Assembly: GCF_003852515.1 (NCBI RefSeq)
Contig: NZ_QAJK01000076.1
Span: forward strand, 1-64,000
Source of the DNA: Variovorax sp. KBW07
GTDB taxonomy: Bacteria > Pseudomonadota > Gammaproteobacteria > Burkholderiales > Burkholderiaceae_C
Length of the DNA stretch: 64,000 nucleotides
Reading direction: 5' to 3'
Shown here: in pieces, positions 18,654 to 27,673 of the stretch
How positions within the stretch are numbered: the stretch's first letter is position 1
Layout of the letters: each line of letters starts with the position of its first letter
Notes under the pieces: generated by a model
What the model saw: the letters and a program-made list of their open reading frames with translations, nothing else
What the model was told of the DNA's origin: nothing
Databases searched by the model: none
Translations under genes and position numbers: made by a program

Positions 18654-19319
18654 TCAGCGCCGCACGGGCGCGAGCAACACCACCAGCGCACCCGCCCCGC
18701 CTTCGGCCGGCTTGGCCTGCACGAACGCAATCACCTCGTTCTTCTGGATCAGCCAGCGCTGCGTCTTGGTCTTGAGCACGGGCTGCTTGCCCGGCGAGCC
18801 CAGGCCCTTGCCGTGCACCACGCGCACGCAGCGCAGGCCCTGCTTGTGAGACGTGCGGATGAAGCCGCCGAGCGCCTCGCGCGCCTCGTCGCTGCGCAGG
18901 CCGTGCAGATCGACCTGGGCCTGGATCGACCAGTCGCCCTTGCGCAGCCGCGCCGTCACGTCGGTGCCGATGCCGGGGCGCCGAAAGCTCATGGCGTCGT
19001 CGACGTCGAGCAGGGTGGTCACGTCGAACTCGTCGGACAGCGATTCGCGCAGCACGCGCTGCTCGTCGAGCTGGTGCTGCACCGGAATCGGCGCCGGGGG
19101 CTCGGGCGTGAGCGGCACGGTGGCCTTGCGGCGCAGCGGTTCGGTGGCGCCGATGGCACGGGTGAACAGGTCTTTTTCGGCGGCGCGCCTGCGCTCGGCG
19201 GTGGCCCTGGCGGCGGCCTCGGCGGCTTCGCGCTCGCGGGTTTCGGCAATCACGCGCTGCACCTGCTTGAGGTCGGCGAGGTTCTTCAGCGTTTTCGGCG
19301 AGGAGGGGCGCGAGGCCAT
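18654..19319 (-). CDS. Smr domain protein
   Basis: 221 residues. An N-terminal charged helical part (AETREREAAEAAARATAERR) precedes a C-terminal Smr domain with its two signature motifs: VDLHGLRSDEA and VRVVHGKGLGS. Stand-alone Smr proteins of this size include SmrB-like endonucleases acting on mRNA at collided ribosomes; whether this one cleaves nucleic acid is not shown. The ATG overlaps the radC stop codon by one base (TGATG), so the two genes are coupled. Confidence 0.88.
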   Translation of the reverse strand: MASRPSSPKTLKNLADLKQVQRVIAETREREAAEAAARATAERRRAAEKDLFTRAIGATEPLRRKATVPLTPEPPAPIPVQHQLDEQRVLRESLSDEFDVTTLLDVDDAMSFRRPGIGTDVTARLRKGDWSIQAQVDLHGLRSDEAREALGGFIRTSHKQGLRCVRVVHGKGLGSPGKQPVLKTKTQRWLIQKNEVIAFVQAKPAEGGAGALVVLLAPVRR

Positions 19320-19996
19320 CAGAGCAATCCTTTTTCGGCCATCGAGAAGCTTTGTCCCGGGCTCACGATGATGTGGTCGAGCACGCGCACGTCGACCAGC
19401 GCCAGCGCGGCCCGCAGCGTCTGCGTGAGCGATTCGTCGGCGCGCGAGGGCTCGATGCTGCCGCTCGGGTGGTTGTGCGCCAGCACCACGGCCGCGGCCT
19501 GGTGGTGAATGGCCCGCGTGACCACTTCGCGCGGGTAGACGCTGGTTTGCGTCAGCGTGCCGCGAAACAGTTCTTCGAGCGAGATCAGGCGGTGCTGCAC
19601 GTCGAGGAACAGCACCGCGAACACCTCGTGCGGGCGTGAGCCGATGTGCAGTTGCAGGTACTGCTTGACCGCATCGGGCGAATCGAACACCGTGCGGGCC
19701 TTGAGCTTTTCGCCCATGGCGCGGCGCGCCAGTTCGAGCACCGCGATCAGCTGGGAGCGCTTGGCATCGCCGCCCATGCCCTTGACGGCCTTGAGGTCGT
19801 CGGCGCGGGTGTGCAGCAGGCCCGAAAGGCCGCCGAAGCGCTCGAGCAACTGCTGCGCAAGTTGCAGCACGTTCATGCCCGCCACGCCGGTGCGCAGCAG
19901 CAGTGCCAGCAGCTCGGCGTCGGCCAGCGCGGCGGCGCCCCGGGCGATGAGCTTTTCGCGCGGGCGGGCGTCGATTGGGAGATCCTTGAATGCCAT
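19319..19996 (-). CDS. radC: RadC family JAB-domain protein
   Basis: 225 residues starting [17 protein letters not shown] helix-hairpin-helix-like N-terminal half is followed by the JAB/MPN domain: [15 protein letters not shown], then the zinc-site motif [14 protein letters not shown] with the downstream Asp in [12 protein letters not shown]. The historic DNA-repair role of RadC is not well supported experimentally; JAB domains are metal-dependent hydrolases. It forms a two-gene unit with the Smr gene. Confidence 0.93.
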   Translation of the reverse strand: MAFKDLPIDARPREKLIARGAAALADAELLALLLRTGVAGMNVLQLAQQLLERFGGLSGLLHTRADDLKAVKGMGGDAKRSQLIAVLELARRAMGEKLKARTVFDSPDAVKQYLQLHIGSRPHEVFAVLFLDVQHRLISLEELFRGTLTQTSVYPREVVTRAIHHQAAAVVLAHNHPSGSIEPSRADESLTQTLRAALALVDVRVLDHIIVSPGQSFSMAEKGLL

Positions 19997-20103
19997 GAAA
20001 CCCTGCTGAAACCTTGGAGGACGCGGGTCGAAGCCCCGATCCTTAAAATGAGGGCCAGTTTATCGGGACACCCACCTTGTCTTTGCCCACCTCTGATGCC
20101 TCC

Positions 20104-20547
20104 ATGTCCCATGTTGTGACTTCCGGCTCCTTCCTGACCCTGCACTACCGGCTGGCCGGTCCGGCGGGCGACATCATCAACACTTTCGCCGACAAGCCCG
20201 CGACCCTGTCGCTCGGCACCGGCGAGCTTTCGCCTGCCATGGAGCAGCGCCTGCTGGGCCTGGAAGAGGGCACGCATGCCACCTTCGAGCTGCCCGCCGG
20301 CGAGGCTTTCGGCGAGCGCAACCCCGACATGCAGCAATGGGTGGCCAGGAAGCTGCTCGCGCAGATGGGCGACCCCGACGAAAAGTACGCCACCGGCGAC
20401 GTCGTGCAGTTCCCCACGCCCGACGGCACGGGCAGCTACGCGGGCGCGGTGGTCGAGTCGAGCGACACCGCCGTGCGCTTCGACTTCAACCACCCGCTGG
20501 CCGGCCAACCCGTGACCTTCGAAGTGAAGCTGATCGGGGTTCTATGA
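20104..20547 (+). CDS. FKBP-type peptidyl-prolyl isomerase, SlpA-like
   Basis: About 147 residues from MSHVVTSGSF; a TTG at 20077 would add nine residues. The FKBP core with an inserted IF domain is recognised from GSFLTLHYRLAGP, the flap GDIINTFADKPATLSLGTGEL and EGTHATFELPAGEAFGERN. SlpA/SlyD-type cytosolic isomerases assist protein folding. It lacks a His-rich metal tail. In many Gram-negative genomes slpA lies directly before ispH, as it does here, which strengthens the assignment. Confidence 0.88.
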   Translation: MSHVVTSGSFLTLHYRLAGPAGDIINTFADKPATLSLGTGELSPAMEQRLLGLEEGTHATFELPAGEAFGERNPDMQQWVARKLLAQMGDPDEKYATGDVVQFPTPDGTGSYAGAVVESSDTAVRFDFNHPLAGQPVTFEVKLIGVL

Positions 20548-20559
20548 CGCCCCCACGCT

Positions 20560-20628
20560 CATCGCTTCGCGTATCGCTGCCCCCCGAGGGGGGGCGTGCC
20601 TCCTTTGGGGCGGCCCGGCAGGAGGCAC
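20560..20628. repeat. GC-rich intergenic repeat between slpA-like gene and ispH
   Basis: The spacer holds a hairpin CCCCCCGAGGGGGG near 20580-20595 flanked by CTTCGCG and GGGGCGGCCCGGCAGG. The same elements (CTTCGCG, TCGCTGC, C-run/G-run hairpin, GCGGCCCGGCA) recur at 46545-46635, so both belong to one dispersed repeat type. The right part could also include the ispH ribosome site (AGGAGGC). Confidence 0.6.
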
Positions 20629-20629
20629 C

Positions 20630-21598
20630 ATGAACCCCGACATCTCCGAAGTCCTGCTCGCCGAACCGCGCGGCTTCTGCGCCGGGGTCGACCGTGCCAT
20701 CGAGATCGTCGAGCGCGCCATCGCCAAGTTCGGCGCGCCGATCTACGTGCGCCACGAGATCGTGCACAACACCTACGTGGTGAACGAGCTCAAGGCCAAG
20801 GGCGCGATCTTCATCGAGGAACTGTCCGACGTGCCGCCCGGCGCCACGCTGGTGTTCAGTGCGCACGGCGTGAGCAAGGCGGTGGAGCAGGAGGCGCGCG
20901 ACCGCGGCTTCGAGATCTTCGACGCCACCTGCCCGCTGGTGACCAAGGTGCACGTCGAGGTGGCCAAGCTCGCCAAGGAAGGCTTCGAGTTCATCATGAT
21001 CGGCCACAAGGGGCACCCCGAGGTCGAGGGCACCATGGGCCAGCTGTCCAGCGGCATCCACCTGGTGGAAGACGTGGCCGACGTGGCCACGGTCTCGCCC
21101 TTGCAGACCGACAAGCTCGCGGTGGTCACCCAGACCACGCTCAGCGTCGACGACGCGGCCGAGATCGCCGCGGCCGTGCGCGCGCGCTTTCCCAACGTGC
21201 GCGAGCCCAAGCAGCAGGACATCTGCTACGCCACGCAGAACCGCCAGGACGCGGTGAAGATCATGAGCCCCCAGGTCGACCTGGTGATCGTGGTCGGCAG
21301 CCCCACCAGTTCCAACAGCAACCGGCTGCGCGAACTGGCTCAGCGCCTGGGCACCGAGAGCTACATGGTCGATTCGGCCGACGAGCTCAAGCCCGAGTGG
21401 TTCGATGGCAAGACCCGCATCGGCCTCACCGCCGGCGCATCGGCCCCCGAAGTGCTGGTGCGCGAGGTGATCGACCGCGTGCGCGCGTTCGGCGCGGTGT
21501 CGGTCCGCAAGATGGACGGCATCGAGGAAACCATCAAGTTTCCGCTCCCCAAGGGCCTCAAGCTCGACGACATTCCGCCCCCTGGGCATATCTCTTGA
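20630..21598 (+). CDS. ispH: 4-hydroxy-3-methylbut-2-enyl diphosphate reductase
   Basis: 322 residues. IspH catalyses the last step of the MEP isoprenoid pathway, giving IPP and DMAPP with a [4Fe-4S] cluster. The three cluster cysteines are visible in RGFCAGVDRA, DATCPLVTK and DICYATQNRQ; active-site His residues occur in YVRHEIVHN and SAHGVSK, and the conserved GSPTSSNSNRL is present. The start follows an AGGAGG ribosome site provided by the repeat-containing spacer. Confidence 0.97.
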   Translation: MNPDISEVLLAEPRGFCAGVDRAIEIVERAIAKFGAPIYVRHEIVHNTYVVNELKAKGAIFIEELSDVPPGATLVFSAHGVSKAVEQEARDRGFEIFDATCPLVTKVHVEVAKLAKEGFEFIMIGHKGHPEVEGTMGQLSSGIHLVEDVADVATVSPLQTDKLAVVTQTTLSVDDAAEIAAAVRARFPNVREPKQQDICYATQNRQDAVKIMSPQVDLVIVVGSPTSSNSNRLRELAQRLGTESYMVDSADELKPEWFDGKTRIGLTAGASAPEVLVREVIDRVRAFGAVSVRKMDGIEETIKFPLPKGLKLDDIPPPGHIS

Positions 21599-21603
21599 AT
21601 ACC

Positions 21604-22560
21604 ATGAACATCACCAATTGGCGCTCTGAAATAGATAGCGCCGCCCGCAGGCTGCGTGAGCGCTCCGGCAATTTCTTGCGCGAAACCCCGCTGTGGAAGC
21701 TGCCCGCCGCCGCTTTCGGCGTCGCGGTGCCCGGCGCCGAAGTCTGGCTCAAGCTCGAGCACATGCAGGTCAGCGGCAGCTTCAAGGCGCGCGGCATGAT
21801 GAACCGGCTGCTGGCCAACGACATTCCCGAAAGCGGCGTGGTCGTGGCCTCCGGCGGCAATGCAGGCATTGCCACCGCCGCCGCCGCCAAGGCGCTGGGC
21901 GTGCGCTGCCAGGTGTTTCTGCCCGGCGTGTCGCCCGAAGTCAAGCGCGCGCGCCTGCGGGCGCTGGGTGCCGAAGTGGTCGTGGTCGGCGAGCTGTACC
22001 CCGACGCGCTGGCCGCCTGCCTGACGCGCCAGAAAGAAACCGGCGCGCTGCTGACCCACGCCTACGACCAGCCCGAAGTGGTGGCCGGTGCCGGCACGCT
22101 GGGCCACGAGATCGAAACGCAGGGCGGCCTGCCCGACTCCGTGCTGGTCAGCGTGGGCGGCGGTGGCCTCATCGGCGGCCTGGCCGGCTGGTTCGAGAAG
22201 CGCGCCCGCGTGGTCGCGCTCGAACCCGAGAAGTCGCCCACGCTGTTCCGCGCCCGCGAGGCCGGCGAGCCGGTCGACGTCGACGTGAGCGGCATTGCCG
22301 CCGATTCGCTCGGTGCGCGCCGCATCGGCGCCATTGCCTGGGAAATCACACAGCAGCAGGTGCAAGACGCGCTGCTGCTGTCCGACGAGTCGATCCGCGC
22401 CGCGCAGCAGTGGATGTGGAAAGAAATGAAGCTCGCCGTCGAGCCCGCCGCCGCACTGCCGCTGGCGGCGCTGCAGACCGGCGCCTATGTGCCGCGCGAA
22501 GGCGAAAAGGTCTGCCTGATCATCTGCGGCGCGAACGTCGATCCGGCCACTGTCGCCTGA
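21604..22560 (+). CDS. threonine/serine dehydratase-like PLP enzyme
   Basis: 318 residues of fold type II PLP enzymes. The Schiff-base lysine is in SGSFKARGMMN, the substrate loop is SGGNAGIATAAAAKALG and the PLP phosphate loop is VSVGGGGLIGG. It lacks the C-terminal regulatory ACT domain of biosynthetic IlvA, so it is a catabolic-type or broad hydroxy-amino-acid dehydratase; which amino acid is unclear. Note SGGNAG where many family members read SSGNHG. The start is 5 nt after the ispH stop codon. Confidence 0.87.
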   Translation: MNITNWRSEIDSAARRLRERSGNFLRETPLWKLPAAAFGVAVPGAEVWLKLEHMQVSGSFKARGMMNRLLANDIPESGVVVASGGNAGIATAAAAKALGVRCQVFLPGVSPEVKRARLRALGAEVVVVGELYPDALAACLTRQKETGALLTHAYDQPEVVAGAGTLGHEIETQGGLPDSVLVSVGGGGLIGGLAGWFEKRARVVALEPEKSPTLFRAREAGEPVDVDVSGIAADSLGARRIGAIAWEITQQQVQDALLLSDESIRAAQQWMWKEMKLAVEPAAALPLAALQTGAYVPREGEKVCLIICGANVDPATVA

Positions 22561-22572
22561 TACTGCGGGCAG

Positions 22573-22600
22573 GGTGGGGCGGCCGATGCCGCGCCCCACC
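22573..22600. terminator. strong hairpin upstream of serS
   Basis: GGTGGGGC pairs with GCCCCACC, with an inner GGC/GCC stem, CGAT loop and a 2-nt bulge. It follows the dehydratase stop codon. A TAAAAT box, a possible -10 element, lies directly after it. There is no T-run. Confidence 0.45.
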
Positions 22601-22603
22601 TAA

Positions 22604-23944
<1,341 letters not shown>

Positions 23945-23953
23945 GGCCGGGAC

Positions 23954-23983
23954 TTCAAAAAGTCGAATTTCCTCGGCTATAAT
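23954..23983 (+). promoter_or_regulatory. promoter of tRNA-Ser
   Basis: A consensus TATAAT box (23978-23983) lies 18 nt before the tRNA, with TTCAAA (23954-23959) as a -35 box 18 nt upstream. The tRNA can therefore be transcribed independently of serS. Confidence 0.6.
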
Positions 23984-24001
23984 CGAAGGCTCGACAGCAC
24001 C

Positions 24002-24091
24002 GGAGAGGTGGCAGAGTGGTCGAATGTACCTGACTCGAAATCAGGCGTACTAGCGATAGTACCGAGGGTTCGAATCCCTCCCTCTCCTCCA
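24002..24091 (+). tRNA. tRNA-Ser(CGA)
   Basis: 90 nt class II tRNA. Acceptor stem GGAGAGG/CCTCTCC is perfect, the anticodon loop CTCGAAA gives anticodon CGA (codon UCG), a long variable arm is present, and the T-arm is GAGGG-TTCGAAT-CCCTC. CCA is encoded. The discriminator base reads T (U73), unlike the G73 usual in bacterial serine tRNAs. Confidence 0.95.
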
Positions 24092-24096
24092 AGAAT

Positions 24097-24120
24097 GGCC
24101 CCGCAAGGGGCTATTTTTTT
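24097..24120 (+). terminator. intrinsic terminator after tRNA-Ser
   Basis: GCCCC-GCAA-GGGGC stem-loop directly followed by TATTTTTTT, six nt after the encoded CCA. Confidence 0.9.
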
Positions 24121-24176
24121 GCCTGTTCCAACCTGGGTACAAGCGCCCACGCGCGACAGATATAGGCTGGACACCG

Positions 24177-24848
24177 ATGAAAAGATTTGCCTCTCGCGAA
24201 TGCTGCTCGCGGTTCAGCCCTCTTTCCTCGCGCCAGCATTTCCTGGCGAGGGCGATTCTTTGGCCCCTGCTGGGCATCGGCCTTGGCATTGCGCTGGTTC
24301 CCCAGGCGCGAGCCAGCGACGGCCCGCAGATCGCGCAAGCACCCGCCGCAGCCGCCCCTCGGGCTGCTGTCGTGCAAGACAGGCAGCGCGCTGCCGAAAC
24401 CGATCTCGGCGTCACGCCCGAAGAGTTCCGCCAACGGTTCAACACCCTGATCGATTTGCTCGACAAGAACTGGCGGCTGGCTGAGCTGGAAGTGGAATCC
24501 GGCAGTAACGAGAACGTCTTCAACCGCAAGCTGGATGGCATTTCTATCATCGGCGGTGTCAGCAAGCAGACCGGCAGAGTGCTGAGCCTGCACTTCGCAG
24601 TCGAACTCGGGCGCGAGGCAAATACCGACTTTGCCTATGCCGTGTTGTTCGTGAGTGCGCGTGCCGTGACGAAAGGCGCGACCACGCAGGCGCTCGGGGA
24701 TGCAATCACCGTCGTGATGGCCGAGGCCGTGGGCCGGCTCGACCAGACACCGATGGAATCCGTCACGCGAACGGTCGGGAATCGAACCGTTTCGGGCCTG
24801 GCCAGCACGGCAGCCGGGCTCCTCATCAGCGTCTATCCGACAGAGTAG
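24177..24848 (+). CDS. secreted protein of unknown function
   Basis: 223 residues. A long basic N-region precedes a hydrophobic core (ILWPLLGIGLGIALVP) and an Ala-rich cleavage region (QARASDG), indicating export. The mature part begins with a low-complexity Ala/Gln/Pro stretch (IAQAPAAAAPRAAVV), then an alpha/beta domain containing FNTLIDLLDKNWRLAELEVESG and ISIIGGVSKQTGRV. I do not recognise the family. It stands alone between a tRNA terminator and a catabolic operon. Confidence 0.7.
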   Translation: MKRFASRECCSRFSPLSSRQHFLARAILWPLLGIGLGIALVPQARASDGPQIAQAPAAAAPRAAVVQDRQRAAETDLGVTPEEFRQRFNTLIDLLDKNWRLAELEVESGSNENVFNRKLDGISIIGGVSKQTGRVLSLHFAVELGREANTDFAYAVLFVSARAVTKGATTQALGDAITVVMAEAVGRLDQTPMESVTRTVGNRTVSGLASTAAGLLISVYPTE

Positions 24849-25051
24849 CCGGCGAGCCTTGCCCTCATCCGGGCAGCCGCCATGGCGCACGCATCGCGTG
24901 TGCCTTTCCGTGTCCATTCGCGACGCGGACTCCCTGCGCCTCAGCACGGTGCCCACCCGCGCCATCCCGGGGCACTTCGCCCACCAAGCGCCCGTTCCAG
25001 CCCCCACATAAACACAAATCGGCTGGCATGCAACCTGCTAAATACACCGAT

Positions 25052-25083
25052 AAGATATTTTAGATATCTTTCTAATATATTAG
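25052..25083. promoter_or_regulatory. two adjacent AT-rich palindromes, candidate operator/promoter
   Basis: AAGATAT-N5-ATATCTT (25052-25070) is a perfect 7-bp inverted repeat, followed by the perfect 12-bp palindrome CTAATATATTAG (25072-25083). They form an AT island in GC-rich DNA about 60 nt before the DapA-family gene. This is typical of an operator for a local repressor (GntR-type sites are often like this), but no regulator gene is adjacent. Confidence 0.5.
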
Positions 25084-25143
25084 TGATTCGAGGGAGCCCG
25101 CTTCCTCACGCACCGACCTTCATCCACACCAGGAGCATTCACC

Positions 25144-26058
25144 GTGAGCAATCCCCGCTGGCAAGGCATCTTTCCCGCCATCACCACCAAGTTCCACGCC
25201 GACGAAAGCATCGACGCCGAAGGCACCGCCCGCCACATCGACTTCCAGATCCGCAACGGCATCCACGGCCTGGTCACCTGCGGCTCGCTGGGCGAAGCCA
25301 GCACGCTGACGCTCGAAGAGAAATTGACCGTTGCCAAGATCGCGCTGGAAGCCGCCGATGGCCGCATTCCGGTGCTGGCCAACGTGTCGGAAACGAGCAC
25401 CCGCGAAGCACTGCGTTATGTAGACGGCGCCAACAAACTGGGCGTGGCCGGCTTCATGGTGATGCCCTCTGTGATCTACGTGGCCGATGCGCGCGAAGCC
25501 ATGCTCAACGTGCGCACCATCGCCAACGCGGCCCAGCAACCCATCATGGTCTACAACAACCCGGTGGCCTACCGCGTGGACCTGAAGCCCGAGCACATGG
25601 TCGAGCTGGCCGACTGCGAGTGGATCGCGGCCATCAAGGAGAGCACGGACAACATCCGCCGCATCACCGACCTGCGCAACACCGTGGGTGACCGCTACCA
25701 GCTGTTCCTGGGCGTGGACGACCTGGCCTATGAAGGCCTGGCGCTGGGCTGCGATGGCCTGCTGGCCGGCGTCGGCTGCGCGTTCCCGCGCGAGACCGTG
25801 GCGCTGTACGACCTCATGAAGGCCGGCAAGTTTGCCGAGGCGCTGAAGCTGTACCAGTGGATGACGCCGATGCTGCACCTGGATGTGTCGACCAAGCTGG
25901 TGCAGAACCTCAAGCTCATCGACGCACTGGTGGGCGTGGGCTCCGAGCACATGCGCCGCCCGCGCCTGCCGCTGGTCGGCGAGGAGCGTGCCTTTGTCGA
26001 AGCGGTCGTGAAGAAGGCGCTGGCTGCGCGTCCCGCCCAGTACCAGTCGGTCGCCTGA
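25144..26058 (+). CDS. DapA-family (dihydrodipicolinate synthase-like) aldolase/lyase
   Basis: 304 residues starting at GTG after a GGAG ribosome site. A TIM-barrel of the class I aldolase DHDPS/NAL family: GTARHIDFQIRNGIHGLVTCGSLGEAS, the Tyr motif MVYNNPVAYR and the Schiff-base Lys in WIAAIKESTDN. The lysine-biosynthesis enzyme normally reads YNVPGRT at the Tyr motif; the different YNNPVAY and the neighbouring importer point to a catabolic member (for example a keto-acid aldolase or a deaminase/dehydratase) rather than lysine synthesis. First gene of an operon with five transporter genes; exact substrate unknown. Confidence 0.85.
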   Translation: MSNPRWQGIFPAITTKFHADESIDAEGTARHIDFQIRNGIHGLVTCGSLGEASTLTLEEKLTVAKIALEAADGRIPVLANVSETSTREALRYVDGANKLGVAGFMVMPSVIYVADAREAMLNVRTIANAAQQPIMVYNNPVAYRVDLKPEHMVELADCEWIAAIKESTDNIRRITDLRNTVGDRYQLFLGVDDLAYEGLALGCDGLLAGVGCAFPRETVALYDLMKAGKFAEALKLYQWMTPMLHLDVSTKLVQNLKLIDALVGVGSEHMRRPRLPLVGEERAFVEAVVKKALAARPAQYQSVA

Positions 26059-26097
26059 CGCGCCGACGCACCGAGCAGTTTGCGCGGAACCCATCGC

Positions 26098-26856
26098 ATG
26101 GACACGGACATCATTCTCGAGACGCAGGGGCTCACCAAGGAGTTTCGCGGCTTCCTCGCCGTGCGCAACGTCGACCTGCGCGTGCGGCGCGGATCGATTC
26201 ATGCGCTGATCGGGCCGAACGGCGCTGGCAAGACCACGGTCTTCAACCTGCTGACCAAGTTTCACATCCCGACCAGCGGACACATCCTGTTCAACGGCGC
26301 GGACATCACGCGCGAGAAACCCGCGCAGATCGCACGGCGCGGCGTGGTGCGTTCGTTCCAGATCTCGGCGGTGTTTCCCGAACTCTCGGTGCTGGAGAAC
26401 GTGAAGATCGCGCTGCAGCGCAAGCTCGGTGTCGACTACCGCTTCTGGCAATCGGTGTCGGCCATGCGCAAGCTCGATGCGCCCGCAATGGCACTGCTGG
26501 AGCAGGTCGGCCTGCCGCGCTTCGCAACGTCGCTGGCCCGCGACCTTCCGTACGGCCGCAAGCGCACGCTTGAAATTGCCACCACGCTGGCACTGGACCC
26601 CGAGCTGCTCTTGCTCGACGAACCCACGCAGGGCATGGGCCATGAAGACGTCGACCGCATCAAGGACCTGATCAAGAAGGTCTCGGCCGATCGCACGGTG
26701 CTGATGGTCGAGCACAACATGAAGGTGGTCGCGGACATCAGCGACACGATCACCGTGCTGCAGCGCGGCGAGGTGCTGGCCGAAGGCCCGTACCCCGTGG
26801 TCTCGGTCGATCCGGCCGTGCGCGAAGCCTACATGGGAACCGAAGAGCATGAATGA
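26098..26856 (+). CDS. branched-chain-type ABC transporter ATPase, LivG-like
   Basis: 252 residues. Walker A GPNGAGKTT, Q-loop VRSFQISAVFPELSV, Walker B LLLLDEPTQGMG and the switch His in MVEHNMK are intact. The signature motif reads LPYGRKRTLEIA, the degenerate form common in LivG proteins. It pairs with the LivF-like ATPase, overlapping its start by 8 nt. Start at the MDTDIIL methionine; a TTG at 26080 is less likely. Confidence 0.93.
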   Translation: MDTDIILETQGLTKEFRGFLAVRNVDLRVRRGSIHALIGPNGAGKTTVFNLLTKFHIPTSGHILFNGADITREKPAQIARRGVVRSFQISAVFPELSVLENVKIALQRKLGVDYRFWQSVSAMRKLDAPAMALLEQVGLPRFATSLARDLPYGRKRTLEIATTLALDPELLLLDEPTQGMGHEDVDRIKDLIKKVSADRTVLMVEHNMKVVADISDTITVLQRGEVLAEGPYPVVSVDPAVREAYMGTEEHE

Positions 26857-27610
26857 CGCGCACGTCAACGCCAACGTCAACGCCAACGTCAACGCCAATA
26901 GAAAGCCGGCCTCGGCCATGCTGACCATCCGCAACCTCAACGCCTGGTACGGCGAGTCGCATGTGCTGCAAGGCATCGACCTCGACGTGAAGGCCGGCGA
27001 GTGCATCACGCTGCTGGGCCGCAACGGCGCGGGCCGCACGTCAACATTGCGCGCCATCCTCGGGCTGGTCGGCAAGCGCACCGGCTCGATCCAGGTGGCG
27101 GGCACCGAGACCATCGGCATGCCGCCGCATCGCATCGCGCGGCTGGGCCTGGGCTACTGCCCGGAAGAGCGGGGCATCTACGCATCGCTCACGGCCGAAG
27201 AAAACCTGCTGCTGTTGCCCAAGGTCGGCAACGCGGGCATGTCGCTCGAGCAGATCTACGGCATGTTTCCCAACCTCAAGGAGCGCGCCTCGAGCCCGGG
27301 CACGCGGCTCTCGGGCGGCGAGCAGCAGATGCTTGCCATGGCCCGCATCCTGCGCACCGGCGCCAACCTGCTGCTGCTCGATGAAATCACCGAGGGGCTG
27401 GCACCAGTGATCGTGCAGAAGCTCGGCCAGGTGATCCGCGAGCTCAAGGCGCGCGGTTTCACGATGGTGCTTGTCGAGCAGAACTTCCGCTTCGCCAAGC
27501 ACCTGGCGGACCGCCACTACGTCATCGAGCACGGCCAGGTGGTCGAGGTGATCGAGCGCAACGAAGTCGAGGCCAAGCAGGACCGCCTCAACGAATTGCT
27601 CGGCATCTGA
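26849..27610 (+). CDS. branched-chain-type ABC transporter ATPase, LivF-like, Walker A Arg variant
   Basis: 253 residues. Signature LSGGEQQMLAMAR, Walker B LLLLDEITEGLAP and switch residue region LVEQNF are normal for LivF. Walker A reads GRNGAGRTS: the phosphate-binding Lys is Arg (codon CGC). The N-terminus has an unusual NANVNANVNA run encoded by a 12-bp tandem repeat, so the functional start may be the internal Met at about residue 24 (26918). The Arg variant probably lowers or alters ATP hydrolysis unless the LivG partner carries most of the activity; I recall similar Arg variants in this subfamily, but this could not be checked. Confidence 0.9.
   Translation: MNDAHVNANVNANVNANRKPASAMLTIRNLNAWYGESHVLQGIDLDVKAGECITLLGRNGAGRTSTLRAILGLVGKRTGSIQVAGTETIGMPPHRIARLGLGYCPEERGIYASLTAEENLLLLPKVGNAGMSLEQIYGMFPNLKERASSPGTRLSGGEQQMLAMARILRTGANLLLLDEITEGLAPVIVQKLGQVIRELKARGFTMVLVEQNFRFAKHLADRHYVIEHGQVVEVIERNEVEAKQDRLNELLGI
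26862..26898 (+). repeat. 12-bp tandem repeat in the livF-like 5' end
   Basis: GTCAACGCCAAC repeats about three times and codes for Val-Asn-Ala-Asn units upstream of the conserved part of the protein. Confidence 0.85.
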
Positions 27611-27673
27611 GCCCGACCCGTTTCTCCGCCTTTTCCACACCTTGTCTTCCCGCCTTTAACCCTGGAGCCTTTC

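Noticed and set aside
24002-24848. Genomic island at tRNA-Ser
   Set aside because: No integrase, no direct repeat of the tRNA 3' end and no marked composition change nearby.
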